Origin: Thiotrichales bacterium
Lineage (GTDB): Bacteria > Pseudomonadota > Gammaproteobacteria > Francisellales > CACEW01
NCBI GenBank assembly: GCA_947478175.1
Contig: CANJUQ010000004.1
Span: 1-64,000 of the forward strand
DNA length: 64,000 bases
Direction of reading: 5' to 3'
Position 1 is the stretch's first letter. Each line of letters starts with the position of its first letter. Below are positions 48,346 to 58,222 of this stretch, piece after piece. The notes under the pieces are model-generated. The model saw nothing but the letters and a program-made list of their open reading frames with translations, did not search any database and had not been told where the DNA came from. Both the position numbers and the translations under genes were made by a program.

Positions 48346-49316
48346 CTTCGTTAATTAAAAAACCCATCCGCATTGAATCCAGCGCACCGGGGACACTCAT
48401 GCTATTGGGTGAACATGCAGTTTTGCATCAGCATCACGCCCTCTGTGCAGCCATAGACCAACGTCTCAGAATTACTTTGATTCCCCGATCTGATCAAAAA
48501 ATTTGTTTAAATTCCCAGCTGGGTTCACTCCAGTTTTTATGCTCCGCTCAGATCCAACCTCGAGAGCCTTTTAGCTATGTCATAGCAGCACTTCAAGAAT
48601 ATGCTTTCACTCAAACTCACGGCTTAGAAATTGATATTCAGTCTGATTTTTCCAGCACAATTGGATTTGGATCTTCAAGCGCTGTGACAGTCGCCATGAT
48701 TGCAGCCTTAGAGTTATGGCAATATGGGACTTTGAATTTAAGACGCGTTTTTTTTACTGCTCGTAAAGTACTTCATCGAATCCAAGGCATGGGATCAGGG
48801 ACAGATTTAGCGACAGCGATCTACGGCGGCATTGTTTTTTATCGCCAATATCCACTCATTATTGAAAAAATCACGCAGCATTTTGCGCTCACAGCGATTT
48901 ATTCTGGCCATAAAACACCCACTCGCGAAGTCATTCAAAAAATAGATAAGCAAAAATCTGCCAACCCTGAACTTTATGAACGTTATTTCAAAATGATTAA
49001 CCAAATAACTGAACAGGCTCAAAAAGCTATTCGTACTCAGGACTGGCGGACGTTAGGTGCCCTGATGAATTCCCAGCAAATGATCATGGAAGAAATGCAG
49101 CTTTCGACTCCAGCTATTGACCAAATTATTCAAGCACTCCAGCCGTTTAATATTCTCGGTGCGAAAATTTCTGGCTCTGGACTCGGCGACTGTGTGATCA
49201 CTTTAGGCCAAGTACCCGATCAAACTTTTCCGCAAAATCAAATCCAAAAAGACATGGGGATTATTCAAATCCCCGTCAATATTTCTTCAATGGGCGTGAT
49301 GGCAGAAATATTTTAA
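48342..49316 (+). CDS. Second GHMP kinase (mevalonate kinase-like, GTG start)
   Basis: ESSAPGTLMLLGEHAVLHQHHALCAAIDQRL; TIGFGSSSAVTVAM; GAKISGSGLGDCVITLG. Confidence 0.85.
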   Translation: MTSLIKKPIRIESSAPGTLMLLGEHAVLHQHHALCAAIDQRLRITLIPRSDQKICLNSQLGSLQFLCSAQIQPREPFSYVIAALQEYAFTQTHGLEIDIQSDFSSTIGFGSSSAVTVAMIAALELWQYGTLNLRRVFFTARKVLHRIQGMGSGTDLATAIYGGIVFYRQYPLIIEKITQHFALTAIYSGHKTPTREVIQKIDKQKSANPELYERYFKMINQITEQAQKAIRTQDWRTLGALMNSQQMIMEEMQLSTPAIDQIIQALQPFNILGAKISGSGLGDCVITLGQVPDQTFPQNQIQKDMGIIQIPVNISSMGVMAEIF

Positions 49317-49369
49317 ATTTTAAAAAAAATAAAAATAAAAATAAAAATAAAAACTAGGGTTATTAAAAA

Positions 49370-50386
49370 ATGTTCGAAAAAATATTACCGCCTTCTCTCA
49401 ATCTTTCTGATCTTATAACCACAAATTCTGATAGGTCCGCCACGGCTTATGCCCCATCGAACATTGCACTGATTAAATACTGGGGAAAACGCGATGATCT
49501 TTTAAATCTCCCCCTCACAGACAGTCTGTCTTTATCTTTGGGTTCACTAGGAACAACAACGTCTGTTAAATTTTCTTCTCAAGATTCTGTGATTTTAAAT
49601 CATCAAAAACTTTCACCTGACAGCTTATTTTCCCAAAGATTATTTAAATTTTTAGAGCCTTTTAGATTTCAAAATAATAAAAATAAAATAAAAATTAAAT
49701 TTGAAATCATCACTGAAAACTCTATCCCAACAGCGGCAGGCTTAGCATCTTCTGCGTCTGGTTATGCAGCGCTAGTCAAAGCATTAAATCAATTATTTAA
49801 ATTTAACTGGGATAATCAAACCCTCAGCATTGCTGCAAGACTCGGCTCTGGCAGCGCTTGTCGATCTATTTTTAATACGGGCTTTGTCCATTGGCATGCA
49901 GGCGTTAGATCTGATGGCATGGATTCTTTCGCAGAAAAAATCGCAGAGCCTTGGTCAGATTTATCTCTGGGAATTATTTTGATTGATAGTTCAGAGAAAA
50001 AAATCAGCTCTCGCGAGGCTATGAAAATCACGCGAGAAACTTCTAAAAAATTTCAAACTTGGCCTGCCCAAGTCAAACAAGATCTAGAAAATTTATTAAA
50101 TACAGTGCGAAATCACGATTTTTTAAATCTGGGAAAAATTGCTGAAAATAATGCCCTAGAAATGCACGCGACATTAGAAGATAGCCAACCTAGCTTTTCT
50201 TTTTGTACGCCAGAGACTTTAAAAACCAGACAAAAGATTTGGGAATTACGAGCCGACGGTTTGCCTATTTTTTTTACTCAAGATGCCGGGCCCAATTTAA
50301 AATTAATTTATTTGAAACAAGATCAAGAAATTTTAAAAAATTTATTTCCAAAATTATTAATTCCCGAAATTCACCCCAAAATTTAA
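49370..50386 (+). CDS. mvaD: Diphosphomevalonate decarboxylase
   Basis: APSNIALIKYWGKRDDLLNLPLTDSLSLSL; AAGLASSASGYAALV; ARLGSGSACRSIFNTGFVHW. Confidence 0.94.
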   Translation: MFEKILPPSLNLSDLITTNSDRSATAYAPSNIALIKYWGKRDDLLNLPLTDSLSLSLGSLGTTTSVKFSSQDSVILNHQKLSPDSLFSQRLFKFLEPFRFQNNKNKIKIKFEIITENSIPTAAGLASSASGYAALVKALNQLFKFNWDNQTLSIAARLGSGSACRSIFNTGFVHWHAGVRSDGMDSFAEKIAEPWSDLSLGIILIDSSEKKISSREAMKITRETSKKFQTWPAQVKQDLENLLNTVRNHDFLNLGKIAENNALEMHATLEDSQPSFSFCTPETLKTRQKIWELRADGLPIFFTQDAGPNLKLIYLKQDQEILKNLFPKLLIPEIHPKI

Positions 50387-50396
50387 TTAATTTAAA

Positions 50397-51464
50397 TTAA
50401 TTTTGATCCCTTCGACTCCAAGCATTAATCACGGCTTTGACCAAAGTGGCCAGGGGTATCGCAAAAAATAATCCCCAGAATCCCCAGATGCCACCAAAAA
50501 ATAATACCGCTGCAATAATTGCGATGGGATGAAGATTGACGGCTTCTGAAAATAAAATGGGCACTAGTAAATTACCGTCTAAGGTCTGGATAATTAAATA
50601 AACCAATAGCATATAAACAAGATCTGGACTCGGCCCAAATTGCATGAGCCCTACTAAAAAAACAGGGATGGTCACAATCACCATGCCAATATATGGAATC
50701 ACCACAGAAAGCCCAACAGCCGAAGCCAATAAAGGCGCATAGTGCAAATGGAAAGCCAGAAAACCAAAATAAGTCACCACGGCAACAATAATAATCTCGA
50801 TGGCTTTACCCCGAATATAATTACCCAGCTGTGCCTGCATTTCGTGGCCAACACGGTCTACTAAAGACCGATCTTTGGGCATATAGCGCGCTGCAAAATC
50901 CATCAAATGTTCTTTGTCTTTCAGCATAAACAAAACCACTAATGGAACTAAAAACAAATAAACCAACCAAGAAATCAACGATGGCAAAGAAGCGACAGAA
51001 ACACTGACAATCAAATGACCCAGCTGAGATACTTTTTGAGTTTGTGCTGTCGTCGTCGAGATTAAATCTTCGACACTAGAATCCGTAAAAACAGTGGGAT
51101 AAAGCTTGGGCAGCGTTAAAAAATATTGATGGAACTTAACCATCATATTGGGTAAATCCGCAGCAACTTGAGAAAACTGCTGCCATAACAAGGGCAATAA
51201 ACCCACGACGGCTAAAACTAATAAAGCAATAAATAAGCTATAGACAACGGTTACGGCTAGCCATCGGGGGAAATAGCATCGCCTTTGAAGCACTCCAACG
51301 ACGGATTCCAAAATAAAAGCAAAGACTAAGCCGGCTAAAAGCGGCGCCAAAATATGTCCCAAAAAAACAACAATCAAAAGACCTGCAATTAAAACAAACA
51401 ATAAAATCACCGCTGCAGGGTCTGAGAAACGCCGACGGTACCACTCCAAAACCACTTGCCACAT
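50397..51464 (-). CDS. AI-2E family transporter (PerM-like)
   Basis: Multi-TM; GLSVVIPYIGMVIVTIPVFLVGLMQFG; GNLLVPILFSEAVNLHPIAIIAAVLFFGGIWGFWGLFFAIPLAT. Confidence 0.9.
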   Translation of the reverse strand: MWQVVLEWYRRRFSDPAAVILLFVLIAGLLIVVFLGHILAPLLAGLVFAFILESVVGVLQRRCYFPRWLAVTVVYSLFIALLVLAVVGLLPLLWQQFSQVAADLPNMMVKFHQYFLTLPKLYPTVFTDSSVEDLISTTTAQTQKVSQLGHLIVSVSVASLPSLISWLVYLFLVPLVVLFMLKDKEHLMDFAARYMPKDRSLVDRVGHEMQAQLGNYIRGKAIEIIIVAVVTYFGFLAFHLHYAPLLASAVGLSVVIPYIGMVIVTIPVFLVGLMQFGPSPDLVYMLLVYLIIQTLDGNLLVPILFSEAVNLHPIAIIAAVLFFGGIWGFWGLFFAIPLATLVKAVINAWSRRDQN

Positions 51465-51490
51465 CGTTAAAATCGCCCTCTATAGATCAA

Positions 51491-51520
51491 AGCGGGCGGA
51501 GTATATACTCCCCACCCGCT
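51491..51520. promoter_or_regulatory. Symmetric palindrome between divergent AI-2E-family and lpxH genes
   Basis: AGCGGGcGGAGTATATACTCCccaCCCGCT; 14-bp perfect inner palindrome. Confidence 0.55.
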
Positions 51521-51560
51521 GAGACCAACCCAAACTTGCCAACCCCTCTTGTGACCCATC

Positions 51561-52292
51561 ATGACTTATCCTAAAACAATCCAAACTCTGATTATTTCTG
51601 ATCTGCATCTCAAAGAAGAAGCGACCGGAATCACTCAGCTTTTTGAAAAATTTATCCATCAAATCGCTATTCAATCCCAAGAGCTGATTATTTTGGGCGA
51701 TTTTTTTGAATTCTGGATCGGCGACGATGCCATGTCTGATTTTCAAAAATCTATTGCTCAACAATTAGCCCTATTAGCTAAAACAGGCACGCAGATTTTT
51801 ATCATGCCCGGCAATCGGGATTTATTACTGGGTAAAAAATTCTGCCAGGAAGCCCATGCTCAGCTGCTTCCTGAAATAATCAAAAAGAAATATCTGGGTA
51901 AACAAATAATATTCTGCCACGGCGATCAGCTTTGTACGGGAGATACGGCTTATCAAAATTATCGTAAACAAGTCCATAAGCCCTGGGTTAAAAAATTATT
52001 TTTATCTCTCCCTGTTTTTATTCGTCGTCTAATTGCCCAAAAAATCAGAAAAAACAGTAAAGAAAATTTTAAAAAATATCCTGTCATGGTCGATGTTGAA
52101 CCCAAGACTGTTTTAGATTTTTTAATTAAAAATAAAGCCGAAATTTTAATTCATGGGCATACCCATCAAAAAATTTATGAAACTCTCAATCAAAATAATT
52201 TCACTCGGATTGTGAATTCAGACTGGGGAATTAATCACGGCTCTTTTATTGAAATAAATTCTGAAGGGATTTTTTTGAAAGATTTTGTGTAA
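51561..52292 (+). CDS. lpxH: UDP-2,3-diacylglucosamine diphosphatase
   Basis: LIISDLHLKEE; LGDFFEFWIGDD; MPGNRDLLLGKKF; HGHTHQ. Confidence 0.93.
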   Translation: MTYPKTIQTLIISDLHLKEEATGITQLFEKFIHQIAIQSQELIILGDFFEFWIGDDAMSDFQKSIAQQLALLAKTGTQIFIMPGNRDLLLGKKFCQEAHAQLLPEIIKKKYLGKQIIFCHGDQLCTGDTAYQNYRKQVHKPWVKKLFLSLPVFIRRLIAQKIRKNSKENFKKYPVMVDVEPKTVLDFLIKNKAEILIHGHTHQKIYETLNQNNFTRIVNSDWGINHGSFIEINSEGIFLKDFV

Positions 52293-52304
52293 ATAAAATC
52301 CCTA

Positions 52305-52670
52305 TCAAACAATCAATGCTGCCAAAACATTCCGACCATCTTGGGCCATGAGATTATAAGTCCGACAAGCCTGACGAGTAGGCATGATTTCCAGGCCTAT
52401 CTGAGCTACTTGCGCAAAGTTCAACAATTCCCGCGAAGGCAAAATAATTTGATCTCCCGTTCCAATCAAAATAACTTCGGGATTTCTTTGATTTAAATTT
52501 TTTAAAATCTCTAGAGTTACCTGATCAAAAGATTGGATAGACCAGGCTTCCATAAAATCTTTATGGATCAAAACAGAGTTTTTATAAGATTTTTGATTTA
52601 AAAAAATCTCCCCAGACTCATAACGGTCAATGCGCCAAGGGCTATCTAAGAATTCCTGGGAAAATTTCAT
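52305..52670 (-). CDS. Mth938-like (DUF498/NDUFAF3 family) protein
   Basis: PEVILIGTGDQIILPS...GLEIMPTRQACRTYNLMAQDGRNVLAALIV. Confidence 0.85.
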   Translation of the reverse strand: MKFSQEFLDSPWRIDRYESGEIFLNQKSYKNSVLIHKDFMEAWSIQSFDQVTLEILKNLNQRNPEVILIGTGDQIILPSRELLNFAQVAQIGLEIMPTRQACRTYNLMAQDGRNVLAALIV

Positions 52671-52710
52671 GGTTATTTTTTATCTTTTTTTAATTTTTCT
52701 AACCTAACGA

Positions 52711-52735
52711 GGGCGAACACGAGGTTCGCCCCTAC
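52711..52735. repeat. REP-like element
   Basis: GGGCGAACACGAGGTTCGCCCCTAC. Confidence 0.85.
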
Positions 52736-52766
52736 GGAATTCGTAAGAAGAATGCCCATCCAAAAA

Positions 52767-55034
52767 TTAATCTTTATTCTGAGCCTTGTAGTGATATCGA
52801 TAGTTATATTTATATTTCTTACCGTAATACACATGAGACAATTTAATTCTATTAAAAATACAGCCGCTGATCACTATGCCGCCTTTTTCAAACTTAGAAA
52901 CCGTATGCTCGATTTCATTCAGGTCATGACGACCATAAGCAAAGACTAATAGATGCGTTCCTGCATGTTTAAATAATTGCAAAGCATCTGTTACAGCCAA
53001 AATCGGCGCCGTATCAAAAATCACATAGTCATACTGCTTAGACACTTGATCTAAGACTTCTTTGACCCTAGGACGCATTAAAAACTCAGCATGTTTGCCG
53101 GGCAAAGTTCCTGTCGATAAAAAATCTAAATTATGAATTCGAGATTTACGAATGGCTTGATCTACTGTCACTTTTTGATCAATGACATCACAAAAACCAG
53201 GATATCTAGGCGTATCAAAATACACATGCGCCCCACCCCGACGAATATCCGCATCGACAAACAAAACTCGATACCCGGCATCAGCCAAAATTTGAGCAAA
53301 GTTGGCAGAAATAAAAGACTTACCCACACCCGGGGTCGGCCCAGAGATGGCAATAATATTATTTTTAGCTTTGGGGAGTTCAAATAAAAGATTGGTCCGT
53401 AAGCTTCTTAAAGACTCGACAATCAAATCATGCGGGTCGATTTCAGATAAGAATTTTAAATGTTTTATCTCTCTATTTTCTAAAAGTTTGAGTTGTTGAA
53501 ACTGGGCTTTGGATTCTTGAATCGCGCCATAAACACTGATACCCAATTTAGATTCAATGACATCAGGATCTTCAATGCCTCTAAATAAAAATTGCCGAAC
53601 AAAGAAATAACCCGCACTCAAGAAAAATCCTAAAAACATCGCCAAGCCAATGACTAACGACGCTGGTTTATTAATGCTCTTATAAGGCACTGCAGCTTCA
53701 TCGATAATGGCTACTTTACCCACTGTTCCCGCTTGAAGAATTTCAAACTGTTGGATCTTGTCTAATAAATTTACATAGATTTTATTTTGAACATGTGCAT
53801 CTCGAGTTAAGCCCACTTGAATTTGATCTGCGGCTGGAAGCTTTTTAAGCTCGTTCTCTAAGGCTTGGTGTTCTGTATTCAATTGCGTAATGGCCGTATC
53901 AGCCTGTTGAACTTGAAAACTCTGATCTGTGTACTGCTGTTTCAACTGAGCTTGTTGAACTCGCAAAGCAGACTCTTGAGTTTCAAAATCTGCCATTTTT
54001 TGCAAGAGCATCTTGCCTTCCTCTGTCAGCTGGATATTCCCAGATTGACCTAAATAATCATTCAAACGCTGCTCAGCTAAATCCAAAGAATGCTTGACAT
54101 CAGGCACGCGTGAACGCAAGAAATCCAATGTTTTACTAGCTTCCGCGGCCTGGCTATTGATATCAAACAAAACCGCAGAATTGCCCACTTCATTGAGCGT
54201 TTGAGCTGTTAAGTCAGGATTAGGCCCTGTGAGGGTCAATTGAATTAAATCCGTCATTTTTCCGCTATCAACAATTTTCAAGCGACTATTGAGCGCATCG
54301 ATCGCATCCGTCATCCTGGATTGGCTCACATAAAACTCTCCGCCGGGATTTGCCGTAAGAGCATCGATTTGAATTTGTAAGCTGGAATTCGGTGTAGGGT
54401 TAATCGTATAAAGCTGCCCAAGCGTCCCTGTTAATAACAATTTTTCAGTGCTAGAAAGCAATTGATAAGTATTACCAGACAAAGCTTTGACAATAAAATT
54501 TTGATTTTTTAATTCAGCACTGACATTAAAACTAGAAACTTGAATTTGTGCGCCACCCCAGTCGTACTGGGAAAGTCCTAAAAAAGGCGCTTTGGGAGAT
54601 CCTGTAAAATCAGAAGCTTCATAATTTCTCGCCATCGAATGGCCCATCATCGGGAAATAACGAGGTGTCGCATGAATATCTAAATGCAATTTAGTCACAA
54701 CAGGCTCGAGCACACTGCGAGACACTAAGATTTCTTCTTCAGTCGACGCACTAGACGATCGCGCAAAGTTAAAATAACTACCCGTTCCGCCTAATAATCC
54801 ACTTAACGCATTAGATCCCGCATTGACATCAGTGTTCATTAATAAATTGGCTTGATAAAGCGGCGTCTGTAATTTGCAATAAACCCCAGCTAATAACATA
54901 AAAGCAAAGACTGTCGCCAAAATTGTCCAGCGATGATTCAAAATCAAAGAAACCAATTCTTTAAAATCAATCACCTCTTCTTCATTAGAATTAGATTGAA
55001 ATTGATTTGGTTGAACCGCTTGTGTCGTTTCCAT
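52767..55034 (-). CDS. Wzc-type polysaccharide co-polymerase / BY-kinase (start trimmed to METTQAV)
   Basis: Wzz domain; Walker A GPTPGVGKSFISANFAQIL; VLFVDADIRRG; Tyr-rich tail YYGKKYKYNYRYHYK. Confidence 0.92.
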   Translation of the reverse strand: METTQAVQPNQFQSNSNEEEVIDFKELVSLILNHRWTILATVFAFMLLAGVYCKLQTPLYQANLLMNTDVNAGSNALSGLLGGTGSYFNFARSSSASTEEEILVSRSVLEPVVTKLHLDIHATPRYFPMMGHSMARNYEASDFTGSPKAPFLGLSQYDWGGAQIQVSSFNVSAELKNQNFIVKALSGNTYQLLSSTEKLLLTGTLGQLYTINPTPNSSLQIQIDALTANPGGEFYVSQSRMTDAIDALNSRLKIVDSGKMTDLIQLTLTGPNPDLTAQTLNEVGNSAVLFDINSQAAEASKTLDFLRSRVPDVKHSLDLAEQRLNDYLGQSGNIQLTEEGKMLLQKMADFETQESALRVQQAQLKQQYTDQSFQVQQADTAITQLNTEHQALENELKKLPAADQIQVGLTRDAHVQNKIYVNLLDKIQQFEILQAGTVGKVAIIDEAAVPYKSINKPASLVIGLAMFLGFFLSAGYFFVRQFLFRGIEDPDVIESKLGISVYGAIQESKAQFQQLKLLENREIKHLKFLSEIDPHDLIVESLRSLRTNLLFELPKAKNNIIAISGPTPGVGKSFISANFAQILADAGYRVLFVDADIRRGGAHVYFDTPRYPGFCDVIDQKVTVDQAIRKSRIHNLDFLSTGTLPGKHAEFLMRPRVKEVLDQVSKQYDYVIFDTAPILAVTDALQLFKHAGTHLLVFAYGRHDLNEIEHTVSKFEKGGIVISGCIFNRIKLSHVYYGKKYKYNYRYHYKAQNKD

Positions 55035-55068
55035 ATTAGATCCTTTGTATTCCTGATTTATTAAGCTC

Positions 55069-56280
55069 TTATGTACTGAGCGACTTGATGTAAACAGCCG
55101 TCGATAAGCCAGGTAAGAATTGATTGATAATCGAATTGAAGTTCTCGAGTTTCGAAACAGAAACAAAGACAACATCTTCTGGTTTTAACGCAAAATCTCC
55201 AGCCAAATTCAAAGCATCCGGCGAACGAGCGTCCATTTCAAAAATTTGCGGATTTCTTTGGTAATTTCGAATCACATAGGTGTAAGTCGGATCTGAAATA
55301 TCACTGACCCCGCCTGCATCCCCCACGGCTTCTCGTAGAGACATCGTGTTATCCGTCATGTTATACGGCCCAGGGCTATTCACAGCACCTAAGATAAACA
55401 CACGATAGTAATTATTATTCGGAACAAATATTTCATCGCCGTCATGCAGTAACCAGTCATTTGAACTGCCATCTGCCGCTTTGAGAGAATCTAAATTAAT
55501 AATCGTCGTCACACCGTTATGGGTTACAGCGACATCTCGAACATCTGCACAGATCGTTGAATCTCCATCGCTACTACGAATGCTAATACCACATCGGATG
55601 GGGCCCCCTGCCAACGTTACGGCATTTAAAACAGTGAGGGGAATATTGCTCACGGGAATCACCGTAGGATTTCTGACCGCCCCCGTGATATCTACTTTTT
55701 GGCTATTAAATCCGAGAACTGTCACGTTCAATTGAGGATCTTTGATATACACGCTGAGCTTTTGAGTCAATAAAATTCTGACTTGATCCGTCGTTAGGCC
55801 ACCCACATGAACAACGCCTACATAGGGATAAAAAATATCGCCGTCAGAATCGACAGTGATCCCAGAGTCTTTATCACTGGCATTCTCAGAATTTGTCGGA
55901 TTACTTAAATTCGGATGATCCCAAACAATAATCTGGATAATATCCTGAGGCCCTAGCTGATAGCCATATCCATGAGTATCCACCGTAAAACCAGGCGGCG
56001 TTTTATAATTCAAAGCGGCCATTTGTTTGGCTTCTTGCGCAGTGGCTTGCTGCTGTTGAATTAACAACGGCGTAATCGGCGTTACCTTAGGCGTCACTAT
56101 CTGCCCTGAAGCATTGACAGATGGTGTAAACCCTCTGTTTTTCATATGCATACCAGGAACAAACGTACAGCCTGTTATTAATAAAGGAACCAGCAAACTA
56201 GAGATTTTTAAAGCCATTTTAACTTGCTTTATTTTTTCTATTTTCTCTATTTTTTTCATTTTTTTTATCATTGAACCCAT
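55069..56280 (-). CDS. Wza-type polysaccharide export outer-membrane lipoprotein
   Basis: Lipobox LLITGC; YQLGPQDIIQIIVWDHPNL; VFILGAVNSPGPYNMTDNTMSLREAVGDAGG. Confidence 0.92.
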   Translation of the reverse strand: MGSMIKKMKKIEKIEKIKQVKMALKISSLLVPLLITGCTFVPGMHMKNRGFTPSVNASGQIVTPKVTPITPLLIQQQQATAQEAKQMAALNYKTPPGFTVDTHGYGYQLGPQDIIQIIVWDHPNLSNPTNSENASDKDSGITVDSDGDIFYPYVGVVHVGGLTTDQVRILLTQKLSVYIKDPQLNVTVLGFNSQKVDITGAVRNPTVIPVSNIPLTVLNAVTLAGGPIRCGISIRSSDGDSTICADVRDVAVTHNGVTTIINLDSLKAADGSSNDWLLHDGDEIFVPNNNYYRVFILGAVNSPGPYNMTDNTMSLREAVGDAGGVSDISDPTYTYVIRNYQRNPQIFEMDARSPDALNLAGDFALKPEDVVFVSVSKLENFNSIINQFLPGLSTAVYIKSLST

Positions 56281-56311
56281 TCCAAATTACTCAAAAATTA
56301 TTTAAAAAAAC

Positions 56312-56785
56312 TTAACGCGATCCTTCATGAACCCAACAATGCTTGATCCAATCTTGCAAACAATGCTCTAGCTGATTCACCATGACTTCAAAGGCTTCAA
56401 TCGGCTTTAAATAAGGATCTTCGATTTCTCTATTTTGAAATTTCCCCACCAGATGAACTTTGCCTCTAACAAAGGGAAATCGTTGTTCTAGAAATTTTTT
56501 CTGCTCTGTTTCCATGACTAAAACCAGGTCATGCTCCAGCATCATCTCTTGGGTCAGCTGACGAGCAATATGAGACGAAATATCGACCCCTTTATTTTTC
56601 ATAACCGTCACAGAATGTGGTGAAGCAGGCGCATCGACCACGGCTGAAATACCTGCGGAAGCCACCTGACGAGTCGTTTGACCCGACTTTACAAAATAAT
56701 CCCGAAGGAAACCCTCAGCCGCAGGTGAGCGACAAATATTCCCCAAACAAACCATTAAAACTTTTTGAAACATGCAGATCCTCAC
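56312..56785 (-). CDS. Low-molecular-weight protein tyrosine phosphatase (Wzb type)
   Basis: VLMVCLGNICRSPAAEG; EDPYLKPIEAFEVMVNQLE. Confidence 0.94.
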   Translation of the reverse strand: MRICMFQKVLMVCLGNICRSPAAEGFLRDYFVKSGQTTRQVASAGISAVVDAPASPHSVTVMKNKGVDISSHIARQLTQEMMLEHDLVLVMETEQKKFLEQRFPFVRGKVHLVGKFQNREIEDPYLKPIEAFEVMVNQLEHCLQDWIKHCWVHEGSR

Positions 56786-56880
56786 CCCAAAAACGGCCGC
56801 GATTATAACGGCATGAAAACAGCGCTGGGAACCATGCCATTCCTGCTTTTTTTAAAATTTTTAAAATTTTTTTAGATTAT

Positions 56881-58215
56881 TTAAATAGCCTCTAATAATT
56901 CATAAAAATTCGGGCAGGTTTTTGCAACTGCCTGACTATTTTCAATCATCACTCCAGGAATTTTTAATCCTAATAAAGACAATGACATTGCGATTCTATG
57001 ATCATTAAAACTATTGACCTTCGCACCTTTTAATTTTGATGAATCTGGAATAATCGTCAGTGAATCTTGAGTCGACTCTGTTTTGACCCCTAATTTTTCC
57101 AAGCCATCAGAAATCGCCTTCACTCGATCTGATTCTTGCAATCTTGTATGAGCCAAAGATTTCAAAACCGTTGGACCCTCAGCAAAACAAGCAACAGCCG
57201 CTATCGTCATAAACGTATCGCTAAAACCCGCCATGTTTATTTCTATGCCCTTTAAAATTTTTCCAGACTCTTTTGAAACACGGATGCCCCTATTTTCTTC
57301 TTGGACTTCTTCTTGGATTAAACATCCCATTTTTTCTAAGACTTCTAAAAATCTTATATCCCCTTGGAGACAACCTGCTCTAGAACAATTTTTAATCAAA
57401 ATTTCCCCGCCCAAAATCGCAGGCATGGCAAAAAAATAAGAGGCTGTAGACATATCAGGTTCAATCGCAAAATTTTTAGCTTGATAACTACCTGGGCCAA
57501 TCATCACTTCATGACCCTTTATTTTTTCTAGATCAACATTCACCCCAAAATCTTTCATGAGTTTTGCAGTCATCTGGACATAAGGCTTATTGCCTATTTC
57601 TTGCAAAGATTTCAAAACTAGACCTGACTTTGTATTTAATTTCGCATAGGGCGCAGCCATCATTAGGCCCGATAAAAATTGACTAGATTCATGGATATCT
57701 ATTTCTATCTCGACTTCGCTTTTATTTCCTAAATTATTTAATCCTGCCGTCTTTAAATAAAACGGCATTTTGTTTTTAGCTTTTTCAAAATCAAAACTAA
57801 TCCCTAAAGATCTCAGGGCTTCTATCTGTTTTTCCAGAGGCCGCTCCATCATTCGATCAGACCCATAAAAATAATATTGACCTAATCCACAAGCTGCGAC
57901 GGCTGGAATTAAAAATCGCGTCGCTGTGCCCGATTCATGGGTATAAATCTGAATATTATTTTTGGGGAATTTTCCCGCACAACCCTGAATAATCGCTGTG
58001 TGTCTAATAGGATCTATCTGAATAGAAACCCCTAAATTTTCTAAAGCCTCCGCCATGACTTTCGTATCGTCTGAAATTAAAACGCCAGACAATCTAGATT
58101 CGCCATGAGCCAAACCTGCCATGAGCAAAACTCTGTTGGTAATGCTCTTAGAACCTGGGATCTCTATTTCAGCATTAATGGGACAGTTTTTTTTAGGAAT
58201 AATTTCGTGATTCAT
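56881..58215 (-). CDS. aroA: 3-phosphoshikimate 1-carboxyvinyltransferase
   Basis: PGSKSITNRVLLMAGLA; ESGTATRFLIPAVA; NDHRIAMSLSLLGL. Confidence 0.96.
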   Translation of the reverse strand: MNHEIIPKKNCPINAEIEIPGSKSITNRVLLMAGLAHGESRLSGVLISDDTKVMAEALENLGVSIQIDPIRHTAIIQGCAGKFPKNNIQIYTHESGTATRFLIPAVAACGLGQYYFYGSDRMMERPLEKQIEALRSLGISFDFEKAKNKMPFYLKTAGLNNLGNKSEVEIEIDIHESSQFLSGLMMAAPYAKLNTKSGLVLKSLQEIGNKPYVQMTAKLMKDFGVNVDLEKIKGHEVMIGPGSYQAKNFAIEPDMSTASYFFAMPAILGGEILIKNCSRAGCLQGDIRFLEVLEKMGCLIQEEVQEENRGIRVSKESGKILKGIEINMAGFSDTFMTIAAVACFAEGPTVLKSLAHTRLQESDRVKAISDGLEKLGVKTESTQDSLTIIPDSSKLKGAKVNSFNDHRIAMSLSLLGLKIPGVMIENSQAVAKTCPNFYELLEAI

Positions 58216-58222
58216 AGAATAT

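Noticed and set aside
53133-53499. Antisense/alternate-frame ORFs over the wzc-type gene
   Set aside because: Overlap a confident conserved gene entirely; no independent support.
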